A DNA stretch of 43,719 nt from Woeseiaceae bacterium (GTDB taxonomy: Bacteria > Pseudomonadota > Gammaproteobacteria > Steroidobacterales > Woeseiaceae): NCBI GenBank assembly GCA_030066735.1, contig JASJBB010000018.1:1-43719 (forward strand), written 5' to 3'. Both the position numbers and the translations under genes were made by a program. This document shows positions 1 through 10,173 of this stretch, piece after piece (the first letter of the stretch is position 1; every line of letters starts with the position of its first letter). Under the pieces are notes generated by a model that saw only the letters and a list, made by a program, of their open reading frames with translations, had not been told where the DNA came from and ran no database searches.

Positions 1-870
1 CCGACCGTCGAAGCGGTCATCCGCGACCTCGCGCAACGCTTTGCGGCGGCGGGTCTAAGCTACGGGCACGGCACCGACAACGCGCTGGATGAAGCGGCTT
101 GGCTCGTGTTCGCGACTCTCGGGCTGGAACACGATGACGCGACGGCTGCCTACGCCAGTGAAGTCAGTACCGAAGATGCCGACGCGATCAACGCATTGGC
201 GGCGCGCCGCATCGACGAACGCATACCGGTTGCCTACCTCATCAACCAGGCCTGGTTCGCCGGCCTCGAGTTCTATGTCGACGACCGGGTTCTCGTGCCA
301 CGGTCGCCGTTTGCCGAGCTGATCGCCGCCCGTTTCGAACCATGGCTTGCGCCGGGTTCGCTGCGCCGTGCCGTCGATCTCGGGACCGGCAGCGGTTGCA
401 TTGCGATCGCGATTGCCGCCGCCTTCCCCGAGGCCGAGGTCGATGCCGTCGATATTTCGGCGGGCGCACTCGAGGTCGCCCGAATAAACGTCGAGCGCCA
501 TCACATGGAAGATCGCGTTCACCTCGTCGAGTCGAATTTTTTCGCCGGACTGGAAGGGCGTCAGTACGAACTGATCGTCAGCAATCCTCCGTATGTCGAC
601 AGGGCGGACATGGAAGCTCTGCCAGAGGAGTTTCGGCACGAGCCGGAACTCGGGCTGGCGGCAGGTGACGACGGTCTGGATTCGGTTCACGTCATCCTGC
701 ATGATGCATCGCGTTTTCTCAGCGACGGTGGCATTCTGGTCTGCGAAGTCGGCAATAGCCAGGCAGCGCTGGAAGCGGCCTATCCGGACCTGGCGTTCAC
801 GTGGCTCGACTTCGAGCACGGCGGGTCGGGTGTGTTCCTGCTGACGAAGGACGAATTACAGGGTCTCTAG
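1..870 (+). CDS. prmB: PrmB, 50S ribosomal protein L3 glutamine methyltransferase (5' partial)
   Basis: S-adenosylmethionine-dependent N5-glutamine methyltransferase that modifies ribosomal protein L3 in the cytoplasm. The reading frame is open from base 1, and the translated stretch before the first internal GTG (106) already matches the PrmB N-terminus ([14 protein letters not shown]), so the true start lies outside the window. The family motif [12 protein letters not shown], the SAM-binding [12 protein letters not shown] and the catalytic NPPY (SNPPYVD) are all present, and the C-terminus [13 protein letters not shown] is typical. aroC begins one base after the stop, so the two are probably co-transcribed, as in many gammaproteobacteria. 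The NPPY proteins PrmC and PrmB are related, but the YGHGTDN and PRSP motifs favour PrmB. Confidence 0.95.
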   Translation, partial: PTVEAVIRDLAQRFAAAGLSYGHGTDNALDEAAWLVFATLGLEHDDATAAYASEVSTEDADAINALAARRIDERIPVAYLINQAWFAGLEFYVDDRVLVPRSPFAELIAARFEPWLAPGSLRRAVDLGTGSGCIAIAIAAAFPEAEVDAVDISAGALEVARINVERHHMEDRVHLVESNFFAGLEGRQYELIVSNPPYVDRADMEALPEEFRHEPELGLAAGDDGLDSVHVILHDASRFLSDGGILVCEVGNSQAALEAAYPDLAFTWLDFEHGGSGVFLLTKDELQGL

Positions 871-871
871 C

Positions 872-1957
872 GTGTCGGGCAACAGCATAGGAAAGAATTT
901 CGTCGTCACGACCTTTGGCGAGAGCCACGGCGTCGCGCTTGGCTGCATTGTCGATGGCTGCCCTCCGGGCATGGCGCTCGAGGCCAGCGATATCCAGGCA
1001 GACCTGGAGCGGCGCCGCCCGGGCAAGTCGCGCCACGTGACGCAGCGCAAGGAGCCCGACCAGGTCGAGATTCTCTCCGGGACCTTCGAAGGCGTGACCA
1101 CGGGAACGCCGATCGGGTTGCTGATCCGCAATGTCGATCAGCGCAATCGGGACTACGAAGCGATCAAGGACAAGTTCCGGCCCGGCCACGCCGACTACAC
1201 CTACCAGCAGAAGTACGGCATCCGCGACTATCGCGGCGGCGGTCGCTCATCGGCTCGCGAGACCGCCATGCGCGTGGCGGCCGGGGCGATCGCTCGCAAG
1301 TACCTGCGCGAACGCGCCGGCATAGAGATTCATGGCTACCTCGCGCAGATCGGGTCGATCGAACTCGAGTGCAAGGATTTGTCGATCGTCGACGACAACC
1401 CGTTTTTCTGTGCCGATCCCGACCAGGTGGAGAAGCTCGAGGCTTACATGATCGAACTGCGCAGAGCGCAGGATTCGATCGGCGCCAAGATCAGCGTACT
1501 GGCCACCAATCTCCCGCCCGGGCTGGGCGAACCGGTCTTCGACAAGCTCGAAGCGGCTTTGGCGCACGGACTCATGAGCATTCCGGCCGTCAAGGGCGTC
1601 GAATTCGGCGCCGGATTCAGGGCCGTGTCGCAGCATGGCAGCGAGCACCGGGACGAGATCGGCCCGGACGGTTTCGCGAAAAACGATGCGGGCGGCACGC
1701 TGGGGGGCATTTCGTCCGGCCAGGATTTGCTGACCAGCATTGCGCTCAAGCCCACATCGAGCATTACCAGGCCGGGCAAGACGATCGACACGCAGGGCAA
1801 GGAAACCGAGATCGTGACCAAGGGACGTCACGACCCGTGCGTCGGATTACGCGCGACCCCGATTGCCGAAGCGATGGTCGCACTGGTGCTCATGGACCAT
1901 TACCTGCGCCATCGTGCGCAAAACGCAGACGTTGAATCGGAAACCCCCGCAGTATGA
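872..1957 (+). CDS. aroC: AroC, chorismate synthase
   Basis: Catalyses the last shikimate-pathway step, 5-enolpyruvylshikimate-3-phosphate to chorismate, using reduced FMN. The 361-residue length is normal. The GESHG signature (residues 16-20), the arginine-rich [12 protein letters not shown] region and the glycine-rich [13 protein letters not shown] segment are present. The start is a GTG one base after the prmB stop; no alternative start precedes the conserved N-terminus. The 3' end overlaps the asd start by 4 bases, indicating translational coupling. Confidence 0.97.
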   Translation: MSGNSIGKNFVVTTFGESHGVALGCIVDGCPPGMALEASDIQADLERRRPGKSRHVTQRKEPDQVEILSGTFEGVTTGTPIGLLIRNVDQRNRDYEAIKDKFRPGHADYTYQQKYGIRDYRGGGRSSARETAMRVAAGAIARKYLRERAGIEIHGYLAQIGSIELECKDLSIVDDNPFFCADPDQVEKLEAYMIELRRAQDSIGAKISVLATNLPPGLGEPVFDKLEAALAHGLMSIPAVKGVEFGAGFRAVSQHGSEHRDEIGPDGFAKNDAGGTLGGISSGQDLLTSIALKPTSSITRPGKTIDTQGKETEIVTKGRHDPCVGLRATPIAEAMVALVLMDHYLRHRAQNADVESETPAV

Positions 1958-2976
1958 CCAGCAAATATGATGTCGCCGTCGTCGGTGCTACCGGCGTGGT
2001 CGGCGAAGCGATGCTCGAGATCCTCGCCGAACGCAAGTTCCCGGTAGGAGAAATACACGCACTGGCCAGCGAGCGTTCGGTCGGCAAGACGGTCGAGTTC
2101 GGCAATCGCGAACTCGTCGTCAGCGACCTGGCGGAGTTCGATTTCTCGACGGTGCAAATCGGTCTGTTCTCGGCCGGCGGGTCGATCTCGGCCGAATTCG
2201 CGCCCAAAGCTGCCGCGGCCGGTTGCGTCGTCATCGACAACACCTCGCATTTTCGCTACGACGACGACATTCCGCTCGTGGTGCCGGAAGTCAACCCGGA
2301 TGCGATTGCCGATCACAAGACGCGCGGCATCATCGCCAACCCCAATTGCTCGACCATCCAGATGGTCGTTGCGCTGAAACCGATTTACGACGCCGTTGGT
2401 ATCGAGCGTATCAACGTCGCGACCTACCAGGCTGTTTCGGGCGCCGGCCGGGATGCCATGGACGAGCTGGTGCGGCAGACGTCATTGCTCATGAACGGCC
2501 GGCCGCTCGAGATCGACGGGGATGCGAAACAGATCGCGTTCAATGCCGTGCCGCACATCGACAGCTTCCAGGACAACGCCTACACCAGGGAAGAAATGAA
2601 AATGGTGTGGGAGACACGCAAGATATTCGGCGACGACAGCATCCAGGTGAATCCCACGGCTGTCCGTATTCCGGTGTTCTACGGACACTCGGAGGCCGTG
2701 CACATCGAGACAAGAGACCGGATCTCAGCCGAAAAAGCCCGCGAATTACTGCGCGCTGCCCCGGGGGTCACGCTGGTCGACGGCCAGGAAACCGGCCAAT
2801 ATCCGACAGCCGTCACTGACAGTTCGGGTTCCGACCCTGTATACGTAGGTCGCGTGCGTGAGGACATTTCTCACCCACTTGGACTAAACCTGTGGGTTGT
2901 GTCCGACAACATACGTAAGGGCGCGGCTCTAAATAGCGTCCAAATTGCTGAAATATTGGCGAAAAACCATTTATAA
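1954..2976 (+). CDS. asd: Asd, aspartate-semialdehyde dehydrogenase
   Basis: NADPH-dependent conversion of aspartyl-4-phosphate to aspartate semialdehyde, the branch point for lysine/diaminopimelate, threonine and methionine. The 340-residue protein starts with the Rossmann motif [13 protein letters not shown]. It carries the nucleophile in NPNCST (Cys132) and the substrate-binding segment [10 protein letters not shown]. It belongs to the shorter Asd class that in Pseudomonas sits directly before fimV. The ATG overlaps the aroC stop. Its last codons overlap a strong promoter for fimV. Confidence 0.96.
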   Translation: MTSKYDVAVVGATGVVGEAMLEILAERKFPVGEIHALASERSVGKTVEFGNRELVVSDLAEFDFSTVQIGLFSAGGSISAEFAPKAAAAGCVVIDNTSHFRYDDDIPLVVPEVNPDAIADHKTRGIIANPNCSTIQMVVALKPIYDAVGIERINVATYQAVSGAGRDAMDELVRQTSLLMNGRPLEIDGDAKQIAFNAVPHIDSFQDNAYTREEMKMVWETRKIFGDDSIQVNPTAVRIPVFYGHSEAVHIETRDRISAEKARELLRAAPGVTLVDGQETGQYPTAVTDSSGSDPVYVGRVREDISHPLGLNLWVVSDNIRKGAALNSVQIAEILAKNHL

Positions 2977-2984
2977 GCTATAGT
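2956..2984 (+). promoter_or_regulatory. sigma-70 promoter for fimV
   Basis: TTGGCG (2956-2961), a 17-base spacer and TATAGT (2979-2984) fit the sigma-70 consensus well. The elements straddle the asd stop codon, and transcription would begin near 2991, about 85 bases before the fimV ATG. The local sequence is AT-rich against a GC-rich background. Prediction only. Confidence 0.65.
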
Positions 2985-3076
2985 CCACCATCATATGTTA
3001 AAGCGGTCTGCGCGCCGTGCTGCGGCCTCGTGCGGGGTCGTCTCAGCGGTGCTTTGGGGAGCTGGAGAATAATATT

Positions 3077-6000
3077 ATGTCGAGACGACTCTCTCGAATC
3101 TCGCTTGTGCTTGTCCTGATACTGTCAGGCGAGGTCTGGGCCCTGGGCCTGGGAGACATCACGATGAATTCGGCTCTCAATGAGCCGCTCAATGCCCGCA
3201 TCGAGCTGTTGTCCGCAACGCCGGAAGAACTCGATAACCTGACGATCGCGATGGCCTCGGCCGATACGTTCGAGCGTTACGGCATCGATCGTCCGTTCTA
3301 TCTCAGCGACATGCAGTTCTCGATCGTGCGCAGTGGCCGTGCAGACGGCAACTACGTTCAGGTCAGGTCGGTTTCGCCGATGGCCGAGCCGTTCCTCACG
3401 TTCCTCGTCGAAGCGTCATGGTCGCGTGGCCGATTGCTTCGCGAGTACACGGTTTTCCTCGACCCGCCGACTTTTGCGCCGCCCGTGGCCGATACCGCGC
3501 CGGCCGTGCAGGCGCCGACACGCGCAGCGCCATCGGACAGCGGCCGCATTGACCGCACGCCACCGCCGGCTGCAACGCCGCGTCCGACGCCGCGTCCAGC
3601 CCCTGCGCCGCGCGCGGCTGAGACGCAACCACAGCCCGAGACCGCGCCACCGCCGCAGGCCCAGCCGGCGCCCGTCGTTGACGATACGCCGTTCAGCACC
3701 GCTACCGGCGCGGACATGGTCGTCGAACGCGGCGACACGCTCTGGGGTGTTGCATCACGCGTGCGCCCTGACTCGCGTCTGACGATGAACCAGACGATGC
3801 TCGCCATCTTCGAGGCGAATCCCGAAGCGTTCGGCGGCAACATCAATATTCTGCGCGCCGGGGCCGCTCTGCGAATCCCGAGTGCCGACGAAATTTTCCA
3901 GATCAATCGTGCCGATGCGCTGCAAGAAGCCAGGCGTCAGCACGCCGCGTGGGACGGCGGAACAGCCCCGGTCGTCGCCGACACGTCGACACGACCGAGC
4001 CTCACGCTGGTTCCTCCCGACGAGGACATCGGTGAGACCGCGGATACCTTCGTCCCGGAACCGGAGCCCGAACCCGAGCCATTGGTCGACGCCGAGACAC
4101 TGCGCGAGCAGGAGATTCTCGATCGCATCACCGAACTGGAAAGCGCCGATGTACCGCAGCAGCAGTCCCTGATCGAAATCCGGGACAACGAACTCGCCCA
4201 GCTTCGCGAGGAGCTTGCGCGCATCAGGGGCGAGGTCTACGAGCCGGTGCCCGAGGATCCGTTTGTCGACGAACTCGATCCGGATGCCGTCGAGGAAGTC
4301 GGTCTCGACGAGATGGCCGAGGACGCCGGGGACATGGCCGAAGACGCCGTTGCCGACGATGTGACGGCGGATGAGGCGGCAGAGTCCGACGTCATCCGGA
4401 CGCCGCCGCGGGTTGCGGAGCCGAGCCTCGTCGATCGCATCATCGAATTTGCGACCGGTATATACGGCATCATTGCCGCTGCCGTAATACTCGTCGTCGG
4501 GGCGCTGGTCTGGTTCATGCGCCGCGGCGGTGGCGACGACGACATCGAGGATTGGCAGCCGATCGACAAGGACGAGCTTGCAGACGGCGCCATGGAAGCG
4601 ACCGAGTCGCTGGCGGCGCCGACGGGCGAGGAGTCATTCGTTGTCGTCGAACAGGAGCCCGCGAGCCCCCTTGATGAAACGATCGATGCAGAGGCCCCGC
4701 CTATTACGGCGGAGCCGACCGAAGAGATGCCGATTGCCGCGCCCGACCTGGGCGAATCCACCGACGACGCCGCACAGCTCACTTCGCTGGAGGATACGTT
4801 CAGCTCCGAGACGGCCATCAACCTCGACCAGTCGGACCCGATCGCCGAAGCCGACTTCCACATGGCTTACGGCCTCTACGACCAGGCAGCCGACCTCGTC
4901 AATGGCGCACTTCAGATCGAGCCGGAGCGTGCCGACCTGCTCACCAAGCTCTGCGAAATCTACTTCGTCTGGGGCAACCGTGACGCCTTCATCGACGCCG
5001 CAGGGCGCCTCAAGGGTGTCGTAGGCGACGGCGACAGCGCCGACTGGGACAAGATCGTCATCATGGGCCAGCAGATTGCGGCCGATGACGAGCTGTTCGC
5101 CGGCGCGAGCGCGGCCGGTGCCACCAAGGCCGTCGACCTCGCCTTTGACGAAGGCGGCGACGATACGGGCGCGCTGGATATGGATTTCGGCGCCGAGGGA
5201 GACGAGCCGGCCGACGTGCTGGATATCGGCGCCGTCGACAACGAAGAGACGGTACCCGTCGACGCGGATGGCGGCATCGACTTCACGCTGGACACGACGG
5301 GCGAGGCCGAGGTGACCCCGGTCGACGAGATGGATGAGACGGCCGAGAGCCCCACGGTTGAGGCGGTCGACTTTGACATTACCAAGGAGATTCCTTCGGT
5401 CGACGAGACGGCGGAGATTGCCGCCGACGACACCGCGGAAATTTCCGCTACCGCGGAGACCAGGGAGGCGGCGCTCGACGAGACGGCTGAGAGCCCGACG
5501 GTTGACGCGTCGCTGTCCGACGAGACCACGAGCGGGCCGACGATCGAGGAGCAGTTTGACGTTCTGTCGGGTACGGCCGAGCTGCCGTCACTCGACGATA
5601 CGATCGGTGATGCGATCGAGGCCAGCGGCCAGTCAGCCGACGCGACGGCCGAGATCAACCTCGACGAGCTGGACCTCGAAATCGACAGCATGGCCGAGAC
5701 GGAACTCGCCTCGCTCGACGATCTCGACTCTACCGGGAAGATGGAGCAGCTGGTTGACACGAGTATCGAAGAAGCGGTCGAGGACCCCGGCGCGGTCACG
5801 GGCAAGAACCTCGAGCTGGACCCCGATGCAACCGGCGTCCAGGAAGCGCTCGATGCCGGCGAGGATACCGGCGTCAACGAAGCGCTCAGCGACACGGGCC
5901 TGCACGCGCCCGATGAAAGCCTGCTCGACGCCACGGGCGTGACCCAGGTTCTTAGCGCCGACCTCGCCGTTGAGACTACGACCGATGCCGAGGGCGATGC

Positions 6001-6568
6001 GCAGGCCGAAGAAGACGCAACAATGCTTGCGACGACCCTGGGCACCGAGCCGCTGGAGGATAGCCTGCCCGACGATGCCGAGACCCTGCTCGCAAGTCTC
6101 GACGATGACGCGACCGGCGCGGGCGACTTCGACTTTGCCAAGACGGAAGCGTTGCCCAAGGATGCGTTCACGGGCGAAATGAACATGGACGAGACCGGCG
6201 AGATGCCGGCCGTTGCCAGCACCGACGTCGAACTCGATCTCGACGATCTCACGGCGGCCCTCGAAATCAGCGACAGTGGCGATACGGTCGAACAGCAGCG
6301 CGACGACGCGACGGTCGAACAGCCCCGCCCGGCGCCGGCAGACTTCGATGCAGCTGGCACGGTGTCGCTCGGCGCCGATGACATGAGCGACGAGCTGTCC
6401 GAGGCGCGCACGATGACCGAGGTTGGCACCAAGCTCGACCTGGCGCGCGCTTACGTCGACATGGGCGACCCGGCGGGCGCTCGCTCGATTCTCGAGGAAG
6501 TCCTCGACGAGGGCGACGAGGGTCAGCGCCAGCAAGCGCAACAACTGCTGGATTCCTTGCCCAGCTAA
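3077..6568 (+). CDS. fimV: FimV, polar-hub / pilus assembly regulator
   Basis: Large inner-membrane, peptidoglycan-binding protein that in Pseudomonas organises the cell pole and type IV pilus assembly. The ATG at 3077 is preceded by GGAG and opens a signal peptide ending near VWA; an upstream in-frame ATG at 3017 has no such context. Order over 1163 residues: FimV N-terminal domain (GLGDITMNSALNEPLNARIE), a Pro-rich linker, a LysM domain (about 214-270), a coiled-coil stretch, a transmembrane helix (about 462-482), a TPR-like patch, then a very acidic region of about 500 residues with recurring DETAE and DATG motifs. It ends with the conserved FimV C-terminal domain (MTEVGTKLDLARAYVDMGD). 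The acidic region is low-complexity and probably length-variable between strains. Confidence 0.93.
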   Translation: MSRRLSRISLVLVLILSGEVWALGLGDITMNSALNEPLNARIELLSATPEELDNLTIAMASADTFERYGIDRPFYLSDMQFSIVRSGRADGNYVQVRSVSPMAEPFLTFLVEASWSRGRLLREYTVFLDPPTFAPPVADTAPAVQAPTRAAPSDSGRIDRTPPPAATPRPTPRPAPAPRAAETQPQPETAPPPQAQPAPVVDDTPFSTATGADMVVERGDTLWGVASRVRPDSRLTMNQTMLAIFEANPEAFGGNINILRAGAALRIPSADEIFQINRADALQEARRQHAAWDGGTAPVVADTSTRPSLTLVPPDEDIGETADTFVPEPEPEPEPLVDAETLREQEILDRITELESADVPQQQSLIEIRDNELAQLREELARIRGEVYEPVPEDPFVDELDPDAVEEVGLDEMAEDAGDMAEDAVADDVTADEAAESDVIRTPPRVAEPSLVDRIIEFATGIYGIIAAAVILVVGALVWFMRRGGGDDDIEDWQPIDKDELADGAMEATESLAAPTGEESFVVVEQEPASPLDETIDAEAPPITAEPTEEMPIAAPDLGESTDDAAQLTSLEDTFSSETAINLDQSDPIAEADFHMAYGLYDQAADLVNGALQIEPERADLLTKLCEIYFVWGNRDAFIDAAGRLKGVVGDGDSADWDKIVIMGQQIAADDELFAGASAAGATKAVDLAFDEGGDDTGALDMDFGAEGDEPADVLDIGAVDNEETVPVDADGGIDFTLDTTGEAEVTPVDEMDETAESPTVEAVDFDITKEIPSVDETAEIAADDTAEISATAETREAALDETAESPTVDASLSDETTSGPTIEEQFDVLSGTAELPSLDDTIGDAIEASGQSADATAEINLDELDLEIDSMAETELASLDDLDSTGKMEQLVDTSIEEAVEDPGAVTGKNLELDPDATGVQEALDAGEDTGVNEALSDTGLHAPDESLLDATGVTQVLSADLAVETTTDAEGDAQAEEDATMLATTLGTEPLEDSLPDDAETLLASLDDDATGAGDFDFAKTEALPKDAFTGEMNMDETGEMPAVASTDVELDLDDLTAALEISDSGDTVEQQRDDATVEQPRPAPADFDAAGTVSLGADDMSDELSEARTMTEVGTKLDLARAYVDMGDPAGARSILEEVLDEGDEGQRQQAQQLLDSLPS

Positions 6569-6586
6569 GAGTCGATCCGCCCCTAA

Positions 6587-7363
6587 GTGCGCATCGCGAT
6601 CGGTCTGGAGTACGACGGCACGGCGTACAACGGCTGGCAGCGCCAGCGCACCGGCCACGGCGTCCAGGCCTGCGTCGAGCAGGCGCTTGAAACCGTTGCG
6701 AATCACCCGGTCGAGGTCGTCTGTGCCGGTCGAACGGATACCGGCGTGCACGCATCGGGCCAGGTCGCGCACTTCGATACCGACAGCGAGCGCGAGCCGC
6801 GCAGCTGGCTGCTCGGGGCCAACAGCAATCTTCCCGATGACGTCAACCTCACCTGGACGCAGGCCGTCAATGACGAATTCCATGCCCGCTATTCGGCGGT
6901 TTCACGCAGCTACCGGTACCTCATCCTGAATCGCCTGCAGCGCTCGGCGCTGTTCCGCCATCGGGCGTGGTGGGTCCACGCCGACCTCGATGCGCAACGC
7001 ATGCATCGTGCGGCGCAGGCGCTGGTCGGCGAACACGATTTTTCGGCGTTCAGGGCGGCCGGCTGCCAGGCGAAAACGCCGATGCGCAATATCCAGTCGA
7101 TCAGCGTTACTCGCAACTCCGACTGGCTCGCCGTCGAGGTCACGGCCAACGCGTTCCTGATGCACATGGTCCGCAACATCACCGGTACGCTCGTCGCTAT
7201 CGGCTGTGGTGAAGAGGGCGAGGCCTGGGCCGGCGAGATTCTGGACAGCCGCGACCGCACCCGGGCCGGCGTTGCCGCGCCACCGCACGGCCTGACCCTG
7301 ACCGACGTCAGCTATCCGGCCGAGTTCGAATTGCCGGCCAACCCCAACCTCAAATTGAGATAA
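6587..7363 (+). CDS. truA: TruA, tRNA pseudouridine(38-40) synthase
   Basis: Isomerises uridines 38-40 in the tRNA anticodon arm. The N-terminus IGLEYDGTAYNGWQRQ and the catalytic aspartate in CAGRTDTGVHA are typical, and the 258-residue length is normal. It starts with GTG 18 bases after fimV. In Pseudomonas trpF follows truA; here accD follows directly 9 bases after the stop, so the trp gene is missing at this site. Confidence 0.96.
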   Translation: MRIAIGLEYDGTAYNGWQRQRTGHGVQACVEQALETVANHPVEVVCAGRTDTGVHASGQVAHFDTDSEREPRSWLLGANSNLPDDVNLTWTQAVNDEFHARYSAVSRSYRYLILNRLQRSALFRHRAWWVHADLDAQRMHRAAQALVGEHDFSAFRAAGCQAKTPMRNIQSISVTRNSDWLAVEVTANAFLMHMVRNITGTLVAIGCGEEGEAWAGEILDSRDRTRAGVAAPPHGLTLTDVSYPAEFELPANPNLKLR

Positions 7364-7372
7364 GATGCGCCC

Positions 7373-8239
7373 ATGAGCTGGTTCGAGAAATTAATGCCAT
7401 CACGCATCAGCACGGAGAAGCGCACGCGCTCCGTGCCCGAGGGCGTATGGATCAAGTGCCCGCAGTGCGACGCGCAGCTGTATCGCAACGAGCTGGAGCG
7501 CAACCTGCAGGTGTGCCCCAAGTGCAATTATCACATGCGCATTGGTGCTCGCCAGCGGCTCGATTTCTTTCTGGACCCCGACTCCCAGCAGGAACTGTCC
7601 TCCCAGCTGGAGCCGCAGGACCCGCTCAAGTTTCGCGACAGCAAGCGTTATCGCGATCGCATCGTCCAGGCGCAACGAAAGACCGGCGAGAAGGACGCGC
7701 TCGTTTCCGTGACCGGCACATTGCTGGGACGGCCGGTCGTTGCGTGTGCCTTCGAGTTCGCCTTTATGGGCGGGTCCATGGGGTCGGTCGTTGGCGAACG
7801 TTTTGCCCGTGCGGCGAACCATGCCGCGGAAAACAAGATGCCCCTGGTGTCCTTTGCCGCGAGCGGCGGCGCGCGCATGCAGGAAGCGCTGTTCTCGTTG
7901 CTGCAAATGGCCAAGACCTCCGCCGCATTGGCGCGGTTGGGCGAGGAACGCGTGCCGTTCGTTTCGGTACTGACCGATCCGACAACCGGCGGCGTGTCGG
8001 CGAGCCTCGCCATGCTCGGCGATGTGAATATTGCCGAACCCAATGCGCTCATCGGTTTTGCCGGGCCCCGAGTCATCGAACAGACCGTGCGACAGAAGCT
8101 GCCGGAAGGCTTCCAGCGCAGCGAGTTTCTGCTGGATCATGGCGCGATCGACATGATCGTCGACCGGCGCGAAATGCGTGAGCAGGTGGCGGACCTGCTC
8201 GCCAAGTTCGAAAACCGCCCGAGCCCCGTCACCAGCTAG
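7373..8239 (+). CDS. accD: AccD, acetyl-CoA carboxylase carboxyltransferase beta subunit
   Basis: Beta subunit of the carboxyltransferase that forms malonyl-CoA for fatty acid synthesis. The zinc ribbon is complete (Cys29, Cys32, Cys48, Cys51). The carboxyltransferase core shows [18 protein letters not shown] and SGGARMQEA. 288 residues. No convincing Shine-Dalgarno precedes the ATG. A TAAGAT hexamer (7361-7366) overlapping the truA stop ends 6 bases before the ATG, so a leaderless transcript is possible in addition to read-through. Confidence 0.97.
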   Translation: MSWFEKLMPSRISTEKRTRSVPEGVWIKCPQCDAQLYRNELERNLQVCPKCNYHMRIGARQRLDFFLDPDSQQELSSQLEPQDPLKFRDSKRYRDRIVQAQRKTGEKDALVSVTGTLLGRPVVACAFEFAFMGGSMGSVVGERFARAANHAAENKMPLVSFAASGGARMQEALFSLLQMAKTSAALARLGEERVPFVSVLTDPTTGGVSASLAMLGDVNIAEPNALIGFAGPRVIEQTVRQKLPEGFQRSEFLLDHGAIDMIVDRREMREQVADLLAKFENRPSPVTS

Positions 8240-8244
8240 CTCCC

Positions 8245-9516
8245 GTGGATACCGCTGCGACGCCTTTGTCCCAATGGCTGGCGAGGCTGGAGACGGTTTC
8301 GTCGCGGGAAATCGACCTGGGGCTCGAGCGCGTGTCCAATGTCCTCGAGCGCCTCGCGTTACCCGCCGCCGACACCGTGCTGCACGTGGCGGGAACGAAT
8401 GGTAAGGGCTCCAGTGTGGCGATGCTCGAGGCGTTGCTGCGACCGACCGGCGCCCGCGTAGGCAGCTACACGTCGCCGCACATCCTGCGATACAACGAGC
8501 GCATTTGCATTGATGGCAGGGATGCCGACGACAGCGAGATCATCGCGGCCTTCGAGCGGGTGGAGGCGGTGCGCGACGGGGAAGAGCTGACGTATTTCGA
8601 GTTTGGCACGCTCGCGGCGCTGGTCGTGTTTGCCGAGGCCGGCGCCGATACGCTGTTACTCGAGATTGGCCTGGGAGGGCGGCTCGACGCGGTCAACGCC
8701 GTTGAGCCCACGGCCGGTTTGATCACCAACATCGGCCTCGATCACTGCGCCTGGCTTGGCGAGGACATCGAGTCGATTGCGTTCGAGAAAGCCGGCATCA
8801 TGCGCCCGGGAAAACCCGTGGTATTCGGCTCGCATGACATGCCCGACGCCATCGGCGCGCATGCGCGGGACATCGGTGCGCAGCTGCTGGCCGCAGGCCG
8901 TGACTATGACTGGCAACTGGCGGACGACAGCTGGTCGTGGCGTGGCGCCGGCCTGGCGCTGGACAACCTGCATCGTCCGGTTCTCGTCGGCGATCACCAG
9001 GTCGCCAACGCTGCCGGTGTGCTCGCACTGTTGGAGGTCTGCGGTTTCGGCGGCGCACTGGATCGCGATGCCGTCAACGCGGCGCTGGCCGACGTGCAGC
9101 TCGACGGCCGTATCCAGTCCATCGCGCTTGATACGCACTGGGTCGTCGACGTCGCCCACAATCCCGACGCGGCCGAGGCCCTGGCGCGGGGCCTGGAGGG
9201 GTTCCCGGGCCGCACCGTCGCAATCGTCGGCATGCTGGACGACAAGGACGTGGAGAGCGTCGTGCGGCACATCGACGGCCGTGTCGACGAGTGGATTGCC
9301 GTAACGGCGGATAGCCCGCGCGCGATCGGCGCTGCCGAACTCGGTGAGCGCATCAGCGCCGTGGCCAGCGGCAGATGCCAGGTAGCCGATTCACTCCACG
9401 CCGCCATGGAACGTGCCGAACAGCTCGCCGGTCCCGGGGACCGTGTGCTGGTTACGGGCTCTTTTTATCTGGTTGGACCCGCGCTCGACCAGCTATACTC
9501 GCGTCGCAAATCATGA
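8245..9516 (+). CDS. folC: FolC, dihydrofolate/folylpolyglutamate synthase
   Basis: Bifunctional Mur-ligase-like enzyme adding glutamate to dihydropteroate and folates. The P-loop VAGTNGKGSSVAML, the SYTSPHIL motif and the late VDVAHNPDAAEAL are all present in 423 residues. It starts with GTG 5 bases after accD. The stop overlaps the ATG of the following SPOR gene (ATGA), indicating coupling. Confidence 0.95.
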   Translation: MDTAATPLSQWLARLETVSSREIDLGLERVSNVLERLALPAADTVLHVAGTNGKGSSVAMLEALLRPTGARVGSYTSPHILRYNERICIDGRDADDSEIIAAFERVEAVRDGEELTYFEFGTLAALVVFAEAGADTLLLEIGLGGRLDAVNAVEPTAGLITNIGLDHCAWLGEDIESIAFEKAGIMRPGKPVVFGSHDMPDAIGAHARDIGAQLLAAGRDYDWQLADDSWSWRGAGLALDNLHRPVLVGDHQVANAAGVLALLEVCGFGGALDRDAVNAALADVQLDGRIQSIALDTHWVVDVAHNPDAAEALARGLEGFPGRTVAIVGMLDDKDVESVVRHIDGRVDEWIAVTADSPRAIGAAELGERISAVASGRCQVADSLHAAMERAEQLAGPGDRVLVTGSFYLVGPALDQLYSRRKS

Positions 9517-10106
9517 TGGATCGAGCATTGAAAGAACGCATCATCGGCGCCGCCGTACTGGTACTGGTCGTCGTACTCGTGGTTCCCGTATTTCTGGATG
9601 GCCCGCCCGAGGAGGGCGCAGTGGTCAGCGAGCGAGTGCCGCTGCCGGGCCAGTCCGACCAGGAGACACGAACCGTGGTGCTCGATCGCGACCGCAGCAG
9701 CCCGGTGCCGGCCAGCGAAGGCAGCGAGCCCGCCGTGACGACGCCGCGGCCGCAACCGGCGCCGGTGCGGGCCGCGACGGAGTCCGAACCCGAAGCCGAG
9801 CCCGAGGCGAAGCCGGCGCAACCGGAACCGGCTCCGCAGGATGCGCCGCAGACGGCTGCCGACTCATCCTCGACGGGGATGTGGGCAGTCCAGCTGGGCA
9901 GCTTCGGTAACGCGGAAAATGCCGAGCGGCTGGCCGCCGATTTGCGCAGCAAGGGACACGCGGCCTTTCTCAGCCAGGTATCGACCTCGGCGGGTCAGCG
10001 CCATCGTGTGCGAATCGGACCACAGAAGGACAGGGCGGCGGCCGAGGCCGTCGCCTCGAAACTGCGAGCGGCCGGCCACGACGTGAAGGTGCTGCCACAC
10101 CCGTAG
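9513..10106 (+). CDS. dedD: SPOR-domain cell-division protein, DedD-like
   Basis: Bitopic inner-membrane protein whose SPOR domain binds denuded septal peptidoglycan. The 197 residues comprise a short cytoplasmic start (MMDRALKERI), one transmembrane helix (about 11-28), a Pro/Glu/Ala-rich periplasmic linker and a C-terminal SPOR domain (about 120-195) beginning MWAVQLGSFGNAENAERL. The start at 9513 overlaps the folC stop; a longer in-frame start at 9375 lies deep inside folC and would precede the transmembrane helix with an unrelated tail. The folC-dedD-cvpA-purF order supports DedD over other SPOR proteins. Confidence 0.88.
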   Translation: MMDRALKERIIGAAVLVLVVVLVVPVFLDGPPEEGAVVSERVPLPGQSDQETRTVVLDRDRSSPVPASEGSEPAVTTPRPQPAPVRAATESEPEAEPEAKPAQPEPAPQDAPQTAADSSSTGMWAVQLGSFGNAENAERLAADLRSKGHAAFLSQVSTSAGQRHRVRIGPQKDRAAAEAVASKLRAAGHDVKVLPHP

Positions 10107-10134
10107 TTGTAGCCGCTCGGGACTCTGTTAGAAT
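10107..10134 (+). promoter_or_regulatory. sigma-70-like promoter for cvpA-purF
   Basis: TTGTAG (10107-10112), a 16-base spacer and TAGAAT (10129-10134) directly follow the dedD stop. Transcription would start about 35 bases before cvpA. No PurR-type operator was recognised. Confidence 0.5.
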
Positions 10135-10173
10135 CTCGTTCCATTCCAACCGGCCGCGGACCCGCCATCCCTG

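Noticed and set aside
5300-5960. Repetitive sequence in fimV as a possible CRISPR or tandem array
   Set aside because: The repeats are degenerate codon-level DETAE and DATG motifs in frame, without regular spacers.
4960-6432. A 490-codon Ser/Val-rich minus-strand frame antisense to fimV
   Set aside because: It mirrors the repetitive Asp/Glu codons of the FimV acidic region; no start signals or domain.
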